From DASQUK01 sp046726215 (GTDB lineage: Bacteria > Actinomycetota > Acidimicrobiia > Acidimicrobiales > VFJN01): 64,000 nt of DNA. The notes under the pieces are model-generated. The model was not told the origin of the DNA. It saw only the letters and a list, made by a program, of their open reading frames with translations, and did not search any database. This document shows, piece by piece, positions 16,532 to 24,525 of this stretch. The stretch spans positions 1 to 64,000 of the forward strand of contig JBKPAA010000055.1 of NCBI GenBank assembly GCA_046726215.1, given 5' to 3'. Positions within the stretch are counted from its first letter, which is position 1. Each line of letters opens with the position of its first letter. The translations under genes and the position numbers were made by a program.

Positions 16532-17299
16532 CTACATGTTGGCCGACACTCGGCGCCACAGGGGGCGGGGCAGGTGTCTGAGCACGGCCATGAGGTAGCG
16601 GAATCCGCCGGGCACCCAGACCGTCTCCTTGCCCGAGGCGACGGCACGGGCGACGGCCTCCGCGGCCGCCGCCGGGGTGGTTGCCAGCGGCGCCGGCTCG
16701 CGGCCCACGGTCATGGACGAGCGGACGAAGCCGGGCCGCACCACGACGACCCGAACGCCGGCGGCGATCAACCTGTCCGACAGTCCCTGGGCGAAGGCGT
16801 CGAGCCCCGCCTTCGAAGATCCGTAGACGAAGTTCGAGCGGCGGGCGCGCTCGCCGGCCACCGAGCTGAGCACCACGACGGTGCCATGCCCCTGCTCCTC
16901 GAGGCGGCGGGCCACGTGCAGCAGCGTCGACACGGGTCCGGCGTAGTTGGCGACGGCCAGCTCTGCCGCAGCGGTCGGATCGTCCTCCAGGCGGGACTGG
17001 TCAACCAGCACCCCCGACGCCAGCACCACGCAGTCGATGTCGGACGCCGCCGCGTCCCACGCCGCCTTCACCGCGTCGGCGTGGCCACCGATATCGACGG
17101 CATCCCACGCGGTCAGGGCCACGTCGGCCCCGGCGGCACGCAACCGCTCGGCCACCGGTTCCATCGCCTCGATTCGGCGTCCGGCCAGGACGACGGTGCG
17201 GCAGCCGCTCGGCACCAGCCGCTCGGCGATGGCCGCACCGATGTCGGACGACCCGCCGAGGACCAGGAGCGATTGGACGGCGCCCAGCGAATTTTGCAC
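16532..17299 (-). CDS. dprE2: Decaprenylphosphoryl-2-keto-beta-D-erythro-pentose reductase-like SDR
   Basis: 255-residue classical SDR, close to mycobacterial DprE2 in length. LLVLGGSSDIGAAIAERL is the NAD(P) site, LSSVAGERARRSNFVYGSSKAGLDAF carries the catalytic Ser and YxxxK, and VVRPGFVRSSMT follows. With DprE1 it completes epimerisation of polyprenyl-phosphoryl ribose to arabinose. The first gene of the operon is unusual only in order: dprE2 leads. GTG 17299 is preceded by TACCCT 8 nt upstream. Confidence 0.85.
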   Translation of the reverse strand: MQNSLGAVQSLLVLGGSSDIGAAIAERLVPSGCRTVVLAGRRIEAMEPVAERLRAAGADVALTAWDAVDIGGHADAVKAAWDAAASDIDCVVLASGVLVDQSRLEDDPTAAAELAVANYAGPVSTLLHVARRLEEQGHGTVVVLSSVAGERARRSNFVYGSSKAGLDAFAQGLSDRLIAAGVRVVVVRPGFVRSSMTVGREPAPLATTPAAAAEAVARAVASGKETVWVPGGFRYLMAVLRHLPRPLWRRVSANM

Positions 17300-17307
17300 G
17301 CCGGCCA

Positions 17308-17313
17308 AGGGTA
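17308..17313 (-). promoter_or_regulatory. -10 box of the dprE2-ubiA-dprE1 operon
   Basis: TACCCT on the minus strand, 8 nt before the GTG at 17299; consistent with a leaderless operon promoter. Confidence 0.45.
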
Positions 17314-17352
17314 GTGGCTCGCCGGCGCTCGGCGACCCGAGCACCGACGCGC

Positions 17353-17358
17353 TAGCGT
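17353..17358 (+). promoter_or_regulatory. -10 box of ugd (leadered)
   Basis: TAGCGT lies 52 nt before the ugd ATG, and GGGAGG at 17397-17402 is placed 8 nt before that ATG. Unlike its neighbours, ugd therefore seems to have a normal leader with a ribosome-binding site. Confidence 0.35.
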
Positions 17359-17410
17359 TGTCGCTTCGTACGCGGCTCGGTGGGCGTTTGCAGGTCGGGA
17401 GGTCGAGTTC

Positions 17411-18679
17411 ATGGCGGAGATCGCCGTCATCGGGGCGGGGTATGTCGGGCTCACGACTGCGGCGTGCTTCTCCCATCTGGGCCATGACGTCGCCTGTGCC
17501 GACATCGACGAGCCCAGGATCGCCCAATTGGCGCGGGGCGAGGTGCCGATCGTGGAGGCGGGCCTCGATGCGCTGGTCCGGGAGGGGTTGGAGGGCGGGC
17601 GGCTGCGCTTCGTGGTGGGGGCGGCCAATGCCGCCCGGTCGGCCGAGTTTTCCTACCTGTGCGTGCCGACCCCGCAGAACGACGATGGCTCTGCCGACCT
17701 CTCCTACATCGAGGCGGCGGCGAGCGAGATCGGTCCCGTGGTGCCGTCCGAGGCCGTGGTCGTCAACAAGTCGACGGTGCCGGTGGGATCGACCCGTGTG
17801 GTCGAGCGAGTGCTGGGCCGCGACGACGTGGTGGTGGTGTCCAACCCCGAGTTCCTGCGTGAGGGCTCGGCGGTCCACGACTTCCTCAACCCCGATCGCA
17901 TCGTCATCGGGAGCGACGATCAGTCGGCCGCCGTGAGGGTGGCGTCGCTCTACATCGGCGTCACGGCACCGATCATCGTCACCGACCCACCGTCGGCCGA
18001 GACGATCAAGTACGCGTCCAACGCGTTCCTCGCCGCCAAGATCAGCTTCGTCAACGCCATCGCCGCGGTGTGCGAGGCGGTCGGTGCCGACGTCAAGGAC
18101 GTGGTGCTCGGCATGGGCTACGACAAGCGCATCGGTCACGAGTTCCTCAAGCCGGGCCCGGGTTGGGGTGGCAGCTGTTTTCCCAAAGATTCCCAGGCAT
18201 TGGTGCACATCGCCGACAGCGCCGGCTACTCGTTCGATCTGCTGCGGGGTGTCATCACCGTCAACGAGGACCAGTTCCACCGGGTGGCCGCCAAGGTGCG
18301 GGAGATGGCGGGTGGATCCCTCGAGGGCGTGAGGGTGGCGGTGTGGGGCCTCACGTTCAAGGCCCGCACGGACGACACCCGCGAGTCGCCGGCGTTGCGG
18401 ATCGTATCGCTCCTGGCCGAACAGGGCGCCGAGGTCCAAGCCTACGATCCCGCCGTCAAGGGACCGGTCGGTGGAGTCGTGCCCGCCAACGATCCCTACT
18501 CGGTGTGCGAGGGTGCGCGGGTGCTGGCGGTGCTCACCGAGTGGGACGACTTCCGCTGGCTCGACTTCGACAAGGTGGCCGGGCTCATGGAGACCCCGCG
18601 GGTCGTCGATGCCCGCAACCTCCTCGACAGGCCGCCACTCGAGCGGCGGGGGTTCAGCTATGTCGGCATCGGCCGCTAG
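17411..18679 (+). CDS. ugd: UDP-glucose 6-dehydrogenase
   Basis: 422-residue enzyme oxidising UDP-glucose to UDP-glucuronate, the substrate of the next gene. NAD-binding VIGAGYVGLTTAACF, VPTPQNDDGSADLSY, STVPVGSTR, NPEFLREGSAVHDF, and catalytic Cys in GPGWGGSCFPKDSQAL. The C-terminal UDP-binding domain has LTFKARTDDTRESPAL. ATG 17411 has a good Shine-Dalgarno. The stop codon TAG (18677-18679) lies inside the first four bases (CTAG) of a palindromic element, so the gene's end may have been set by that insertion. Confidence 0.92.
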   Translation: MAEIAVIGAGYVGLTTAACFSHLGHDVACADIDEPRIAQLARGEVPIVEAGLDALVREGLEGGRLRFVVGAANAARSAEFSYLCVPTPQNDDGSADLSYIEAAASEIGPVVPSEAVVVNKSTVPVGSTRVVERVLGRDDVVVVSNPEFLREGSAVHDFLNPDRIVIGSDDQSAAVRVASLYIGVTAPIIVTDPPSAETIKYASNAFLAAKISFVNAIAAVCEAVGADVKDVVLGMGYDKRIGHEFLKPGPGWGGSCFPKDSQALVHIADSAGYSFDLLRGVITVNEDQFHRVAAKVREMAGGSLEGVRVAVWGLTFKARTDDTRESPALRIVSLLAEQGAEVQAYDPAVKGPVGGVVPANDPYSVCEGARVLAVLTEWDDFRWLDFDKVAGLMETPRVVDARNLLDRPPLERRGFSYVGIGR

Positions 18680-18842
18680 TGGACCCTCGCGGAAGTCATC
18701 GTGGCGTCTCGCCGGCCAGATTCGCCCCTGGACTGCGTCCTCGTCGTCGCCGCAGCTATGGCTGCGCCTTCCTCCTGCGTCCTTCCCAGCGACGAATCTG
18801 CCTCGGCGATACATCCACGGAACTTCCGCGAGCGCCCACTAG
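18676..18842. repeat. 167-bp imperfect palindromic element with CTAG ends (MITE-like)
   Basis: The left arm, starting CTAGTGGACCCTCGCGGAAG, and the right arm, ending CTTCCGCGAGCGCCCACTAG, match at 18 of the outer 20 positions. Further inward matches include CAGATTCG in both arms, and the centre is CGCAGCTATGGCTGCG at 18751-18766. The DNA could fold into one long hairpin. No reading frame inside looks real. It lies between ugd and uxs and begins on the ugd stop codon. The outer 22 nt recur exactly at 34818-34839. Confidence 0.75.
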
Positions 18843-18876
18843 GACGTTCCCCCGGACCCCGCCGCTCCGTGGTCCA

Positions 18877-18882
18877 TAGGGT
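18877..18882 (+). promoter_or_regulatory. -10 box of uxs
   Basis: TAGGGT lies 9 nt before the ATG at 18892; no Shine-Dalgarno sequence is present. The palindromic element ends 34 nt upstream. Confidence 0.4.
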
Positions 18883-18891
18883 GTATTGACC

Positions 18892-21225
18892 ATGGCTCGG
18901 GTCGTCGTCACGGGGGGAGCGGGCTTCCTGGGCTCGCATCTCTGCGAGGCGCTGCTCGATCGCGGTGAGGAGGTGGTCGCGATCGACAACCTCGTCACCG
19001 GCGGCGTCGACAACATCGAGCACCTGTTCGCCCGGCCCGGGTTCACGTTCGTCGATCACGACGTGAGCACCTATCTCTGGGTGCCGGGGCCGGTCGACGC
19101 CGTGCTGCACTTCGCCAGCCCGGCATCGCCGGTGGACTATCTCGTGATCCCGATCCAGACGCTCAAGGTCGGCAGCCTCGGGACGCACAACGGCCTCGGG
19201 CTGGCCAAGTCGAAGGGCGCCCGGTTCCTGTTGGCCTCCACCAGCGAGGTGTACGGCGACCCCAAGGTCCATCCCCAGCCCGAGAGCTACTGGGGCCACG
19301 TGAACCCCGTCGGCCCCCGCGGGGTCTACGACGAGGCCAAGCGCTTCGCCGAGGCCATGACGATGGCTTACCACCGCTACCACGGCCTCGAAGTAAGAAT
19401 CGTTCGCATTTTTAATTCGATCCTCGCCGATGAGCACGTGCTCTTTGACGACGGGCACGAACTGCGTCGGGAGCGTGTTGGAGACCTGGCGGCCCGGATC
19501 GGCGCGAACGTCGAGCTCGCTGGGTATCGAGTGCCGTCGTTCGACAGTGGGGGAGAGATCGCCGCTACCGAAGCGGTTGCCCTCGTTGGCCACCCGCCCA
19601 GCGGCCGCTGTTTCGAGGTAACCACGCGGTACGGCCGGTCCATCCGCGTCACCGAGGACCACAGCCTCTTCGTTGAGGGGGACGACGGGCGACCAGTGGC
19701 TCGCACGGTCGGCCAGCTCGCGCTCGGCGATCGCATCGCCATCGCCCGCCGCATCGATGTCCCCGAGCGCGATCGACACGAGGTGTCGGTGATCGAGGCG
19801 TGGGCGTTTGTTGGCGGATCGGCGGACGACCTGCAGGTAACGTGGCCGGGCCTCGGCGCGGTCGTATGGCAGCGTCGACAGGAGCTTCTCGGGCTGCGGC
19901 TTGCCAGGGCGGCCCACCGGGTTAATGCCCGGCGGTCGGTATGGGGGAGCATCGTACGCAGCCGGGACCTCGATCTCCTGACCGTGGCGGAGGCCCGGCG
20001 CCTGGGCTTGCGAATCCCGGAGACGGCGATGGTCCGGCGTCGCGTCTCGGGACTTTCCCACTGGTTGCCCGTAAGCCTGCGCATTACCGATGAGCTGCTG
20101 TGGGCGTTGGGTCTCTACGTCGCCGAGGGCTGCTGGCTCCAGTCCGACCACAACGCCTTCATCAACATCTCCTGTGACGACGCGACACTCGATCGGGCAG
20201 CGAAAGTCATTCACCGTGACCTGTGGCTCGAGCCGGCGCGAGTGACCGCCAGCGATGGCCACTCCATGGCCATCGTGGTTCGTGGCCAGCTCCTGCTGGC
20301 AATCCTGGGATACCTGGGTTTCGGTGCCGGACCGAAGGCGATTCCGGGCTGGATACTCGGCCTGCCGCTGGCAAGGCTCAAGTGGTTCATCGAGGGCTAT
20401 CGCGAGGGCGACGGTGTCCATTCGGGCAAGAAGCTTGCAGAGGCCGTCCGCCACGAGTTCTCCACCACCAGCGACGCGCTGAAGGACGACCTGATCATTG
20501 CGCTCGGTCGATACGGGATCTGTCCGAGTGTGGGTCGTTACGAGACGACTTTTCGGCAGCGGACGGGAGATTGCCGCTACCCGTTTTGGCGCATCACTAT
20601 TCCCAGGGTCAGACCCTGGAGCCCGCTCAACTGGGACGCTGGCGTTGAGCAGCCCCTTAATGCACGTCGAACCGGCGATCTCGTTTGGGCGCTCGTCACT
20701 CGCATCACGGAGGTGCCGGCGACCGATCTTGTCTATGACTTCTGCGTCCCTGGGCGAGAAAACTTCTGGGCTGGCAGCGGCGTGATGGCTCACAACACCT
20801 TCGGGCCGCGGATGCGGGCCAACGACGGGCGGGTGGTATCGAACTTCCTGGTGCACGCGCTGGAGGGCAAGCCGCTGGCCGTCTACGGCGACGGTTCGCA
20901 GACCCGCAGCTTCTGCTACGTCGCCGACCAGGTGCGGGGCATTCTGGCGCTGTTGGACTCCGACCTGACCGGGCCCGTCAACATCGGTAACCCGGCCGAG
21001 TTCAGCGTGGCCGAGCTTGCCCGGTTGGTGCTGGAGGTGACGGGGTCGGGGTCAGACATCGTCTACGAGCCGCTTCCGGTAGACGATCCGAGGCAGCGCC
21101 AACCCGATGTCACGTTGGCCCGCGAGCAGCTCGGCTGGGAGCCGGTCGTGCCCCTGCGCGAGGGCCTGGAGCGCACGGCCGACTGGTTCGGGCGGAGCCT
21201 GGGGCTGCGTCCGCAACACCACTGA
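18892..21225 (+). CDS. uxs: UDP-glucuronate decarboxylase (UDP-xylose synthase) with an in-frame intein
   Basis: 777-residue precursor. Exteins are residues 1-175 and 636-777, giving a 317-residue spliced SDR, the normal Uxs length. Extein motifs are VTGGAGFLGSHLCE (NAD site), ASTSEVYGDPKVHPQPESYWG, catalytic YDEAKR (YxxxK), then RIFN at the splice site continuing TFGPRM, NDGRVVSNF and YGDGSQTRSFCYV. It would convert UDP-glucuronate from the upstream ugd to UDP-xylose. The intein interrupts the conserved RIFN/TYGPRM motif, so splicing is required for activity. ATG 18892 is chosen; a TTG at 18886 is less likely. Confidence 0.92.
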   Translation: MARVVVTGGAGFLGSHLCEALLDRGEEVVAIDNLVTGGVDNIEHLFARPGFTFVDHDVSTYLWVPGPVDAVLHFASPASPVDYLVIPIQTLKVGSLGTHNGLGLAKSKGARFLLASTSEVYGDPKVHPQPESYWGHVNPVGPRGVYDEAKRFAEAMTMAYHRYHGLEVRIVRIFNSILADEHVLFDDGHELRRERVGDLAARIGANVELAGYRVPSFDSGGEIAATEAVALVGHPPSGRCFEVTTRYGRSIRVTEDHSLFVEGDDGRPVARTVGQLALGDRIAIARRIDVPERDRHEVSVIEAWAFVGGSADDLQVTWPGLGAVVWQRRQELLGLRLARAAHRVNARRSVWGSIVRSRDLDLLTVAEARRLGLRIPETAMVRRRVSGLSHWLPVSLRITDELLWALGLYVAEGCWLQSDHNAFINISCDDATLDRAAKVIHRDLWLEPARVTASDGHSMAIVVRGQLLLAILGYLGFGAGPKAIPGWILGLPLARLKWFIEGYREGDGVHSGKKLAEAVRHEFSTTSDALKDDLIIALGRYGICPSVGRYETTFRQRTGDCRYPFWRITIPRVRPWSPLNWDAGVEQPLNARRTGDLVWALVTRITEVPATDLVYDFCVPGRENFWAGSGVMAHNTFGPRMRANDGRVVSNFLVHALEGKPLAVYGDGSQTRSFCYVADQVRGILALLDSDLTGPVNIGNPAEFSVAELARLVLEVTGSGSDIVYEPLPVDDPRQRQPDVTLAREQLGWEPVVPLREGLERTADWFGRSLGLRPQHH
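19417..20796 (+). mobile_element. Intein with LAGLIDADG homing endonuclease in uxs
   Basis: 460-residue intein. Block A begins at Ser1 (SILADEHVLF). Block B is RVTEDHSLF with the T-x-x-H pair (Thr79, His82). Two LAGLIDADG helices are LLWALGLYVAEG (nt 20095-20130) and LKWFIEGYREGDG (nt 20377-20415), with acidic ends E and D. Block F is VYDFCV, and block G is GVMAHN ending in His459-Asn460, followed by Thr+1. Nucleophiles are thus Ser1 and Thr+1. All splicing residues are present, so it is probably active. Codon use is visibly less GC-biased than in the exteins, suggesting transfer. Confidence 0.93.
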
Positions 21226-21239
21226 GGCACGGGCCGCCA

Positions 21240-22354
21240 ATGGACGTGACCTACGACCAGGTGCTGGCCTGGCGCCTGCGGCAGCAGAGCATGGCCCCCC
21301 GCACCACCGCCACGGTGGAGCAGGTCGTGGGACGGCTTGCCGGCGTTCAGGCGCAGGTGGCCTCGTCGGCGGAGCTCGCCATCGCCACACGCCAGCGGAG
21401 GCCCACGCCCGGCTCGGTGACCAGGGCCCTCGAGGCCCGAACCATCGTCAAGTCGTGGACGATGCGGGGCACGCTGCACCTCCACGGCGCCCCGCACGTG
21501 GGCGCCTACCTGTCGCTGATGGCGGCGGCACGGACCTGGGAAAAGCCGGTGTGGCAGCGGACGTTCGGGGTGACGCCGACGCAGATGCAGGCGCTCGGTG
21601 AGGCCGTCGACACGGTGCTCGGGGGCCGGGTGCTCACCCGCAAGGAGCTGACCGTTGCCCTGATCGACCGGGAGGGGTTCGCCGACCTGGAGCCACAGCT
21701 GACGTCGGGCTGGGGCGCGGTCCTCAAGCCCCTGGCATGGACCGGCCGGCTCTGCCATGGGCCCGCCCAGGGCACCCGCATCACCTTCGCCTCGCCCCGT
21801 TCCTGGATCCCCGATTGGTCGGGCGTACCCGAGGCCGAGGAGGCGGCCCACACGGTGATCCGCCTACCTGCGGGCCCACGGCCCGGCCACTGCTGCGACG
21901 TTCGACGCCTGGCTCACCCGGGGCGTTTCCCCCAAGGCGATGCTGCGGTCGTGGTTCGCCTCGCTCGGCGACCGGCTAGCCCACGGTCGCCGTCGACGGC
22001 GTCGAGTGCTCCATGATGGCGGAGGACGTCGACGCGCTCGCCCGCACCCGTCCGTCGCGCGAGGTGCGCCTGGTGGCCGGGTTCGACCAGTACCTGCTGG
22101 GCCCTGGCACCGGGGATGCCCGCATCGTGGCCCCCGACCGCCGAAAGGCGGTGAGTCGAACCGCGGGTTGGATATCGCCCGTCGTGGTCCACGAGGGACG
22201 GGTGGTGGGCGTGTGGGAGCTGGCCGACGGCACCGTGGACGTGCGGTTGTTCCCCGAGGCCCCCGGCGCGGTCACGGACGGGCTCAAAGCGGAGGTGGAG
22301 CACCTGGCCGCCTGTACCGGCCGGGCCCTGTCGCTGACCGTCGGCGTCGGCTAG
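21240..22354 (+). pseudogene. Winged-helix DNA-binding/AlkZ-like (HTH_42) protein, two frameshifts
   Basis: The N-terminal frame starts at ATG 21240 and carries LAGVQAQVASSAELAI (QxQ as in AlkZ DNA glycosylases), SWTMRGTLHLH and LTSGWGAVLKPLAW. Coding continues after +1 shifts near 21864 and 21982: YLRAHGPATAATFDAWLTRGVSPKAM in frame 2, then TVAVDGVECSMMAEDV to VAGFDQYLLGPGT and a stop at 22354 in frame 3. Removing one C at each site gives a continuous 370-residue protein, normal for the family. It is either a decayed gene or carries two sequencing errors in short C runs. The stop overlaps the convergent fcl stop on CTAG. Confidence 0.75.
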
Positions 22355-23313
22355 CGGACCCTCGCTTCGGCCTCGGCCCGGTGGGCGAGGTACCAGTCCA
22401 CGGTCAGTCGCAGGCCCTGCGCGAAGTCGGTCCGGGGCTGGAACCCGAAGGCGGCCGCCGCCCGACTGGGGTCGACCCGCCGCCGTGGCTGACCGTCGGG
22501 CTTGGAGGCGTCCCAACGGATCTCACCCTCGAAGCCCGTGGCGTCCGCCACGAGCTTGACCAGGTCGCGGATCGGCAGCTCTTCGTCGGTGCCGAGGTTG
22601 ACCGGGTCGGCACCCTCGTAGCGCTCGGCGGCCAGCACGATCCCCTCGGCGGCGTCGTCCACGAACAGGAACTCCCGCGACGCCGAGCCCGTGCCCCAGA
22701 CGTCGATGTGGTCGGCTCCCGCCTCCTTGGCGTCGACACACTTCTTGATCAGCGCCGGTATGACGTGACTCACGGCCGGGTGGAACTTGTCCCCCGGCCC
22801 GTAGAGGTTGGTGGGCATGAGGTAGACGATGTTCTGGCCGTACTGCGCCCGGTTGGCTTGGGCCTGGACGAGGTGGGCGAGCTTGGCGATGCCGTAGGGG
22901 GCGTTGGTCTCCTCGGGATAGCCCTGCCAGAGCGAGTCCTCGCTGAAGGGGACGGGAGTGTGCTTGGGGTAGGAGCAGATGGTCCCGGTGACGACGGTCT
23001 TGGGCGTGCCCGCCCGGCGGGCCTGCTCTATGACGTAGGTGCCCATGAGCAGGTTGTCGAGGTAGAGGTCGGCCGGCCGGGCCATGTTGGCGCCGATGCC
23101 GCCCACGCGAGCGGCGAGGTGGATCACCAGGTCGGGCCGCACGTCGGCGAAGAGTCGGGCGACGTCGTCGATCCTGCGCAGGTCGAAGTCGTCCGACGTC
23201 GGCGTCACGAGGCGGGCCGGGCCGCGATCCCGGAGCCGGGCGCAGACGGCCCGGCCGAGGAAGCCGCGCCCCCCGGTGACCAGCACAGTGACGGCGGACC
23301 AGTCCTCGATCAT
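22351..23313 (-). CDS. fcl: GDP-L-fucose synthase (GDP-4-keto-6-deoxymannose epimerase/reductase)
   Basis: 320-residue SDR. VTGGRGFLGRAV is the NADP site, LAARVGGIGANM and GTICSYPKHTPVPFSED (with the conserved active-site Cys) follow, then catalytic YGIAKLAH (YxxxK) and PTNLYGPGDKFHP. It converts the product of gmd (in this window at 31.6-32.6 kb) to GDP-fucose. ATG 23313 is preceded by TAGAGT 8 nt upstream. The last residues (AEAEARVR) are encoded by a stretch resembling the end of the palindromic element, and the stop shares CTAG with the opposite gene. Confidence 0.88.
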   Translation of the reverse strand: MIEDWSAVTVLVTGGRGFLGRAVCARLRDRGPARLVTPTSDDFDLRRIDDVARLFADVRPDLVIHLAARVGGIGANMARPADLYLDNLLMGTYVIEQARRAGTPKTVVTGTICSYPKHTPVPFSEDSLWQGYPEETNAPYGIAKLAHLVQAQANRAQYGQNIVYLMPTNLYGPGDKFHPAVSHVIPALIKKCVDAKEAGADHIDVWGTGSASREFLFVDDAAEGIVLAAERYEGADPVNLGTDEELPIRDLVKLVADATGFEGEIRWDASKPDGQPRRRVDPSRAAAAFGFQPRTDFAQGLRLTVDWYLAHRAEAEARVR

Positions 23314-23321
23314 GGCGAGCC

Positions 23322-23327
23322 ACTCTA
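23322..23327 (-). promoter_or_regulatory. -10 box for leaderless fcl transcript
   Basis: TAGAGT on the minus strand, 8 nt before the fcl ATG at 23313. Confidence 0.45.
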
Positions 23328-23390
23328 ACGGTCGGGCGCGAAGCCCCTCGGATACCGCCGGCACGCCTCGACGTGCGAGGATCACCGGCC

Positions 23391-24518
23391 GTGCGTGTGG
23401 CCGTGGTCGTCGAGCAGTGCTGGCACCGGGTGCCCGGTGGCACCGCCGGCGCGGTCGTCGACCAGGTGGCGGCCGTGGCGGCGACCGGACGGGTCGAGCA
23501 GGTCGGGGTGGCGGCCCGCCACGCCCGTCCGCCGGCCGAGCCTTGGCGGCCCGCCATCCCGATCCGGCACCTGGCACTGCCCCGGGCGGCGCTGTACCGG
23601 ACGTGGCATCGCTGGCGCCACCCGTCCGTCGAGCGGGCCACCGGTCCGGTCGACGTCGTGCACGCCACGGGCTACGCCATCCCACCCCGCACCCGTCCCC
23701 TCGTCGTCACGATGCACGACCTGGCCTGGCGGCGTGATCCGTCCATGTTCACCGCCAACGGCGTGCGCTTCTTCGAGGCAGGATTGCGTTGCGTGGTGAC
23801 CGACGCCGACCTGGTCCTGTGCCCGTCGCACGCCACCCTCGAAGACTGTGCCGCCGCCGGCATCGAGCGCGGCCGCCTGCGCCACGTGCCCTGGGGCATG
23901 GACGGGGGCTCCCTCGCGTCGGAGGTGTCCGAGGCCGAGGTGGCGCGCGTGCGCCGCGCCCACGGCCTGGACGGGCGCTACGTGTTGTCGGTGGGGACCC
24001 TCGAGCCCCGCAAGAACCTGCCCCGCCTGCTGGACGCGTTCGCCCGGCTGGCCGCCGACGGCGAGGGCGGCCATGGAGACGTGACCCTCGCGGTGGTGGG
24101 ACCCGCCGGATGGGGCGTGTCGCTGTCGGAACCCGCGGCCCGGCTGGGCGATCGGGTGCGGCTCATGGGATTCGTGCCCCGCGGCGACCTGGCGCCGCTG
24201 TACCGGGGCGCGGCGGTCGTGTGCTACCCGAGCCTGTGGGAGGGCTACGGGTTGCCGGTGGCCGAGGCGCTGACCGCCGGCGCGCCGGTGGTGACATCGG
24301 CCGGCACCGCCACCGAGGAGCTGGTGAGCGACGGGGCCGGCTTGGTCGTCGACCCCCGCGACCCCGACGCCATCGCCGGTGCCCTGGCCGCGGTGCTGGA
24401 CGACGACGACCTGGCCGACCGGCTGCGCCGGGCGGCGCGCAAGCGGGCGGCGGAGACGACGTGGGAAACGACTGCGGCGCTGACCATCGCCGCCTACGAG
24501 GAGGCGGCGGGGAGATGA
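23391..24518 (+). CDS. Glycosyltransferase family 4 protein
   Basis: 375-residue GT-B retaining glycosyltransferase. The N-terminal domain has VDVVHATGYAIPP and VVTMHDLAW. The C-terminal donor domain has YVLSVGTLEPRKNLPRLLDAF, VGPAGWG, and the E-x7-E region WEGYGLPVAEALTAG. Acceptor and donor are unknown; GDP-mannose-type donors are plausible given the neighbours. GTG 23391 is chosen because MRVAVVVEQCW is a typical N-terminus. It starts a run of three glycosyltransferases with short gaps. Confidence 0.82.
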   Translation: MRVAVVVEQCWHRVPGGTAGAVVDQVAAVAATGRVEQVGVAARHARPPAEPWRPAIPIRHLALPRAALYRTWHRWRHPSVERATGPVDVVHATGYAIPPRTRPLVVTMHDLAWRRDPSMFTANGVRFFEAGLRCVVTDADLVLCPSHATLEDCAAAGIERGRLRHVPWGMDGGSLASEVSEAEVARVRRAHGLDGRYVLSVGTLEPRKNLPRLLDAFARLAADGEGGHGDVTLAVVGPAGWGVSLSEPAARLGDRVRLMGFVPRGDLAPLYRGAAVVCYPSLWEGYGLPVAEALTAGAPVVTSAGTATEELVSDGAGLVVDPRDPDAIAGALAAVLDDDDLADRLRRAARKRAAETTWETTAALTIAAYEEAAGR

Positions 24519-24525
24519 TTATTTC

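Noticed and set aside
19417..20796. The uxs insertion as a self-splicing intron or insertion sequence
   Set aside because: It is in frame with both exteins and has Ser1 and His-Asn/Thr protein-splicing residues; no inverted ends or target duplication were seen.
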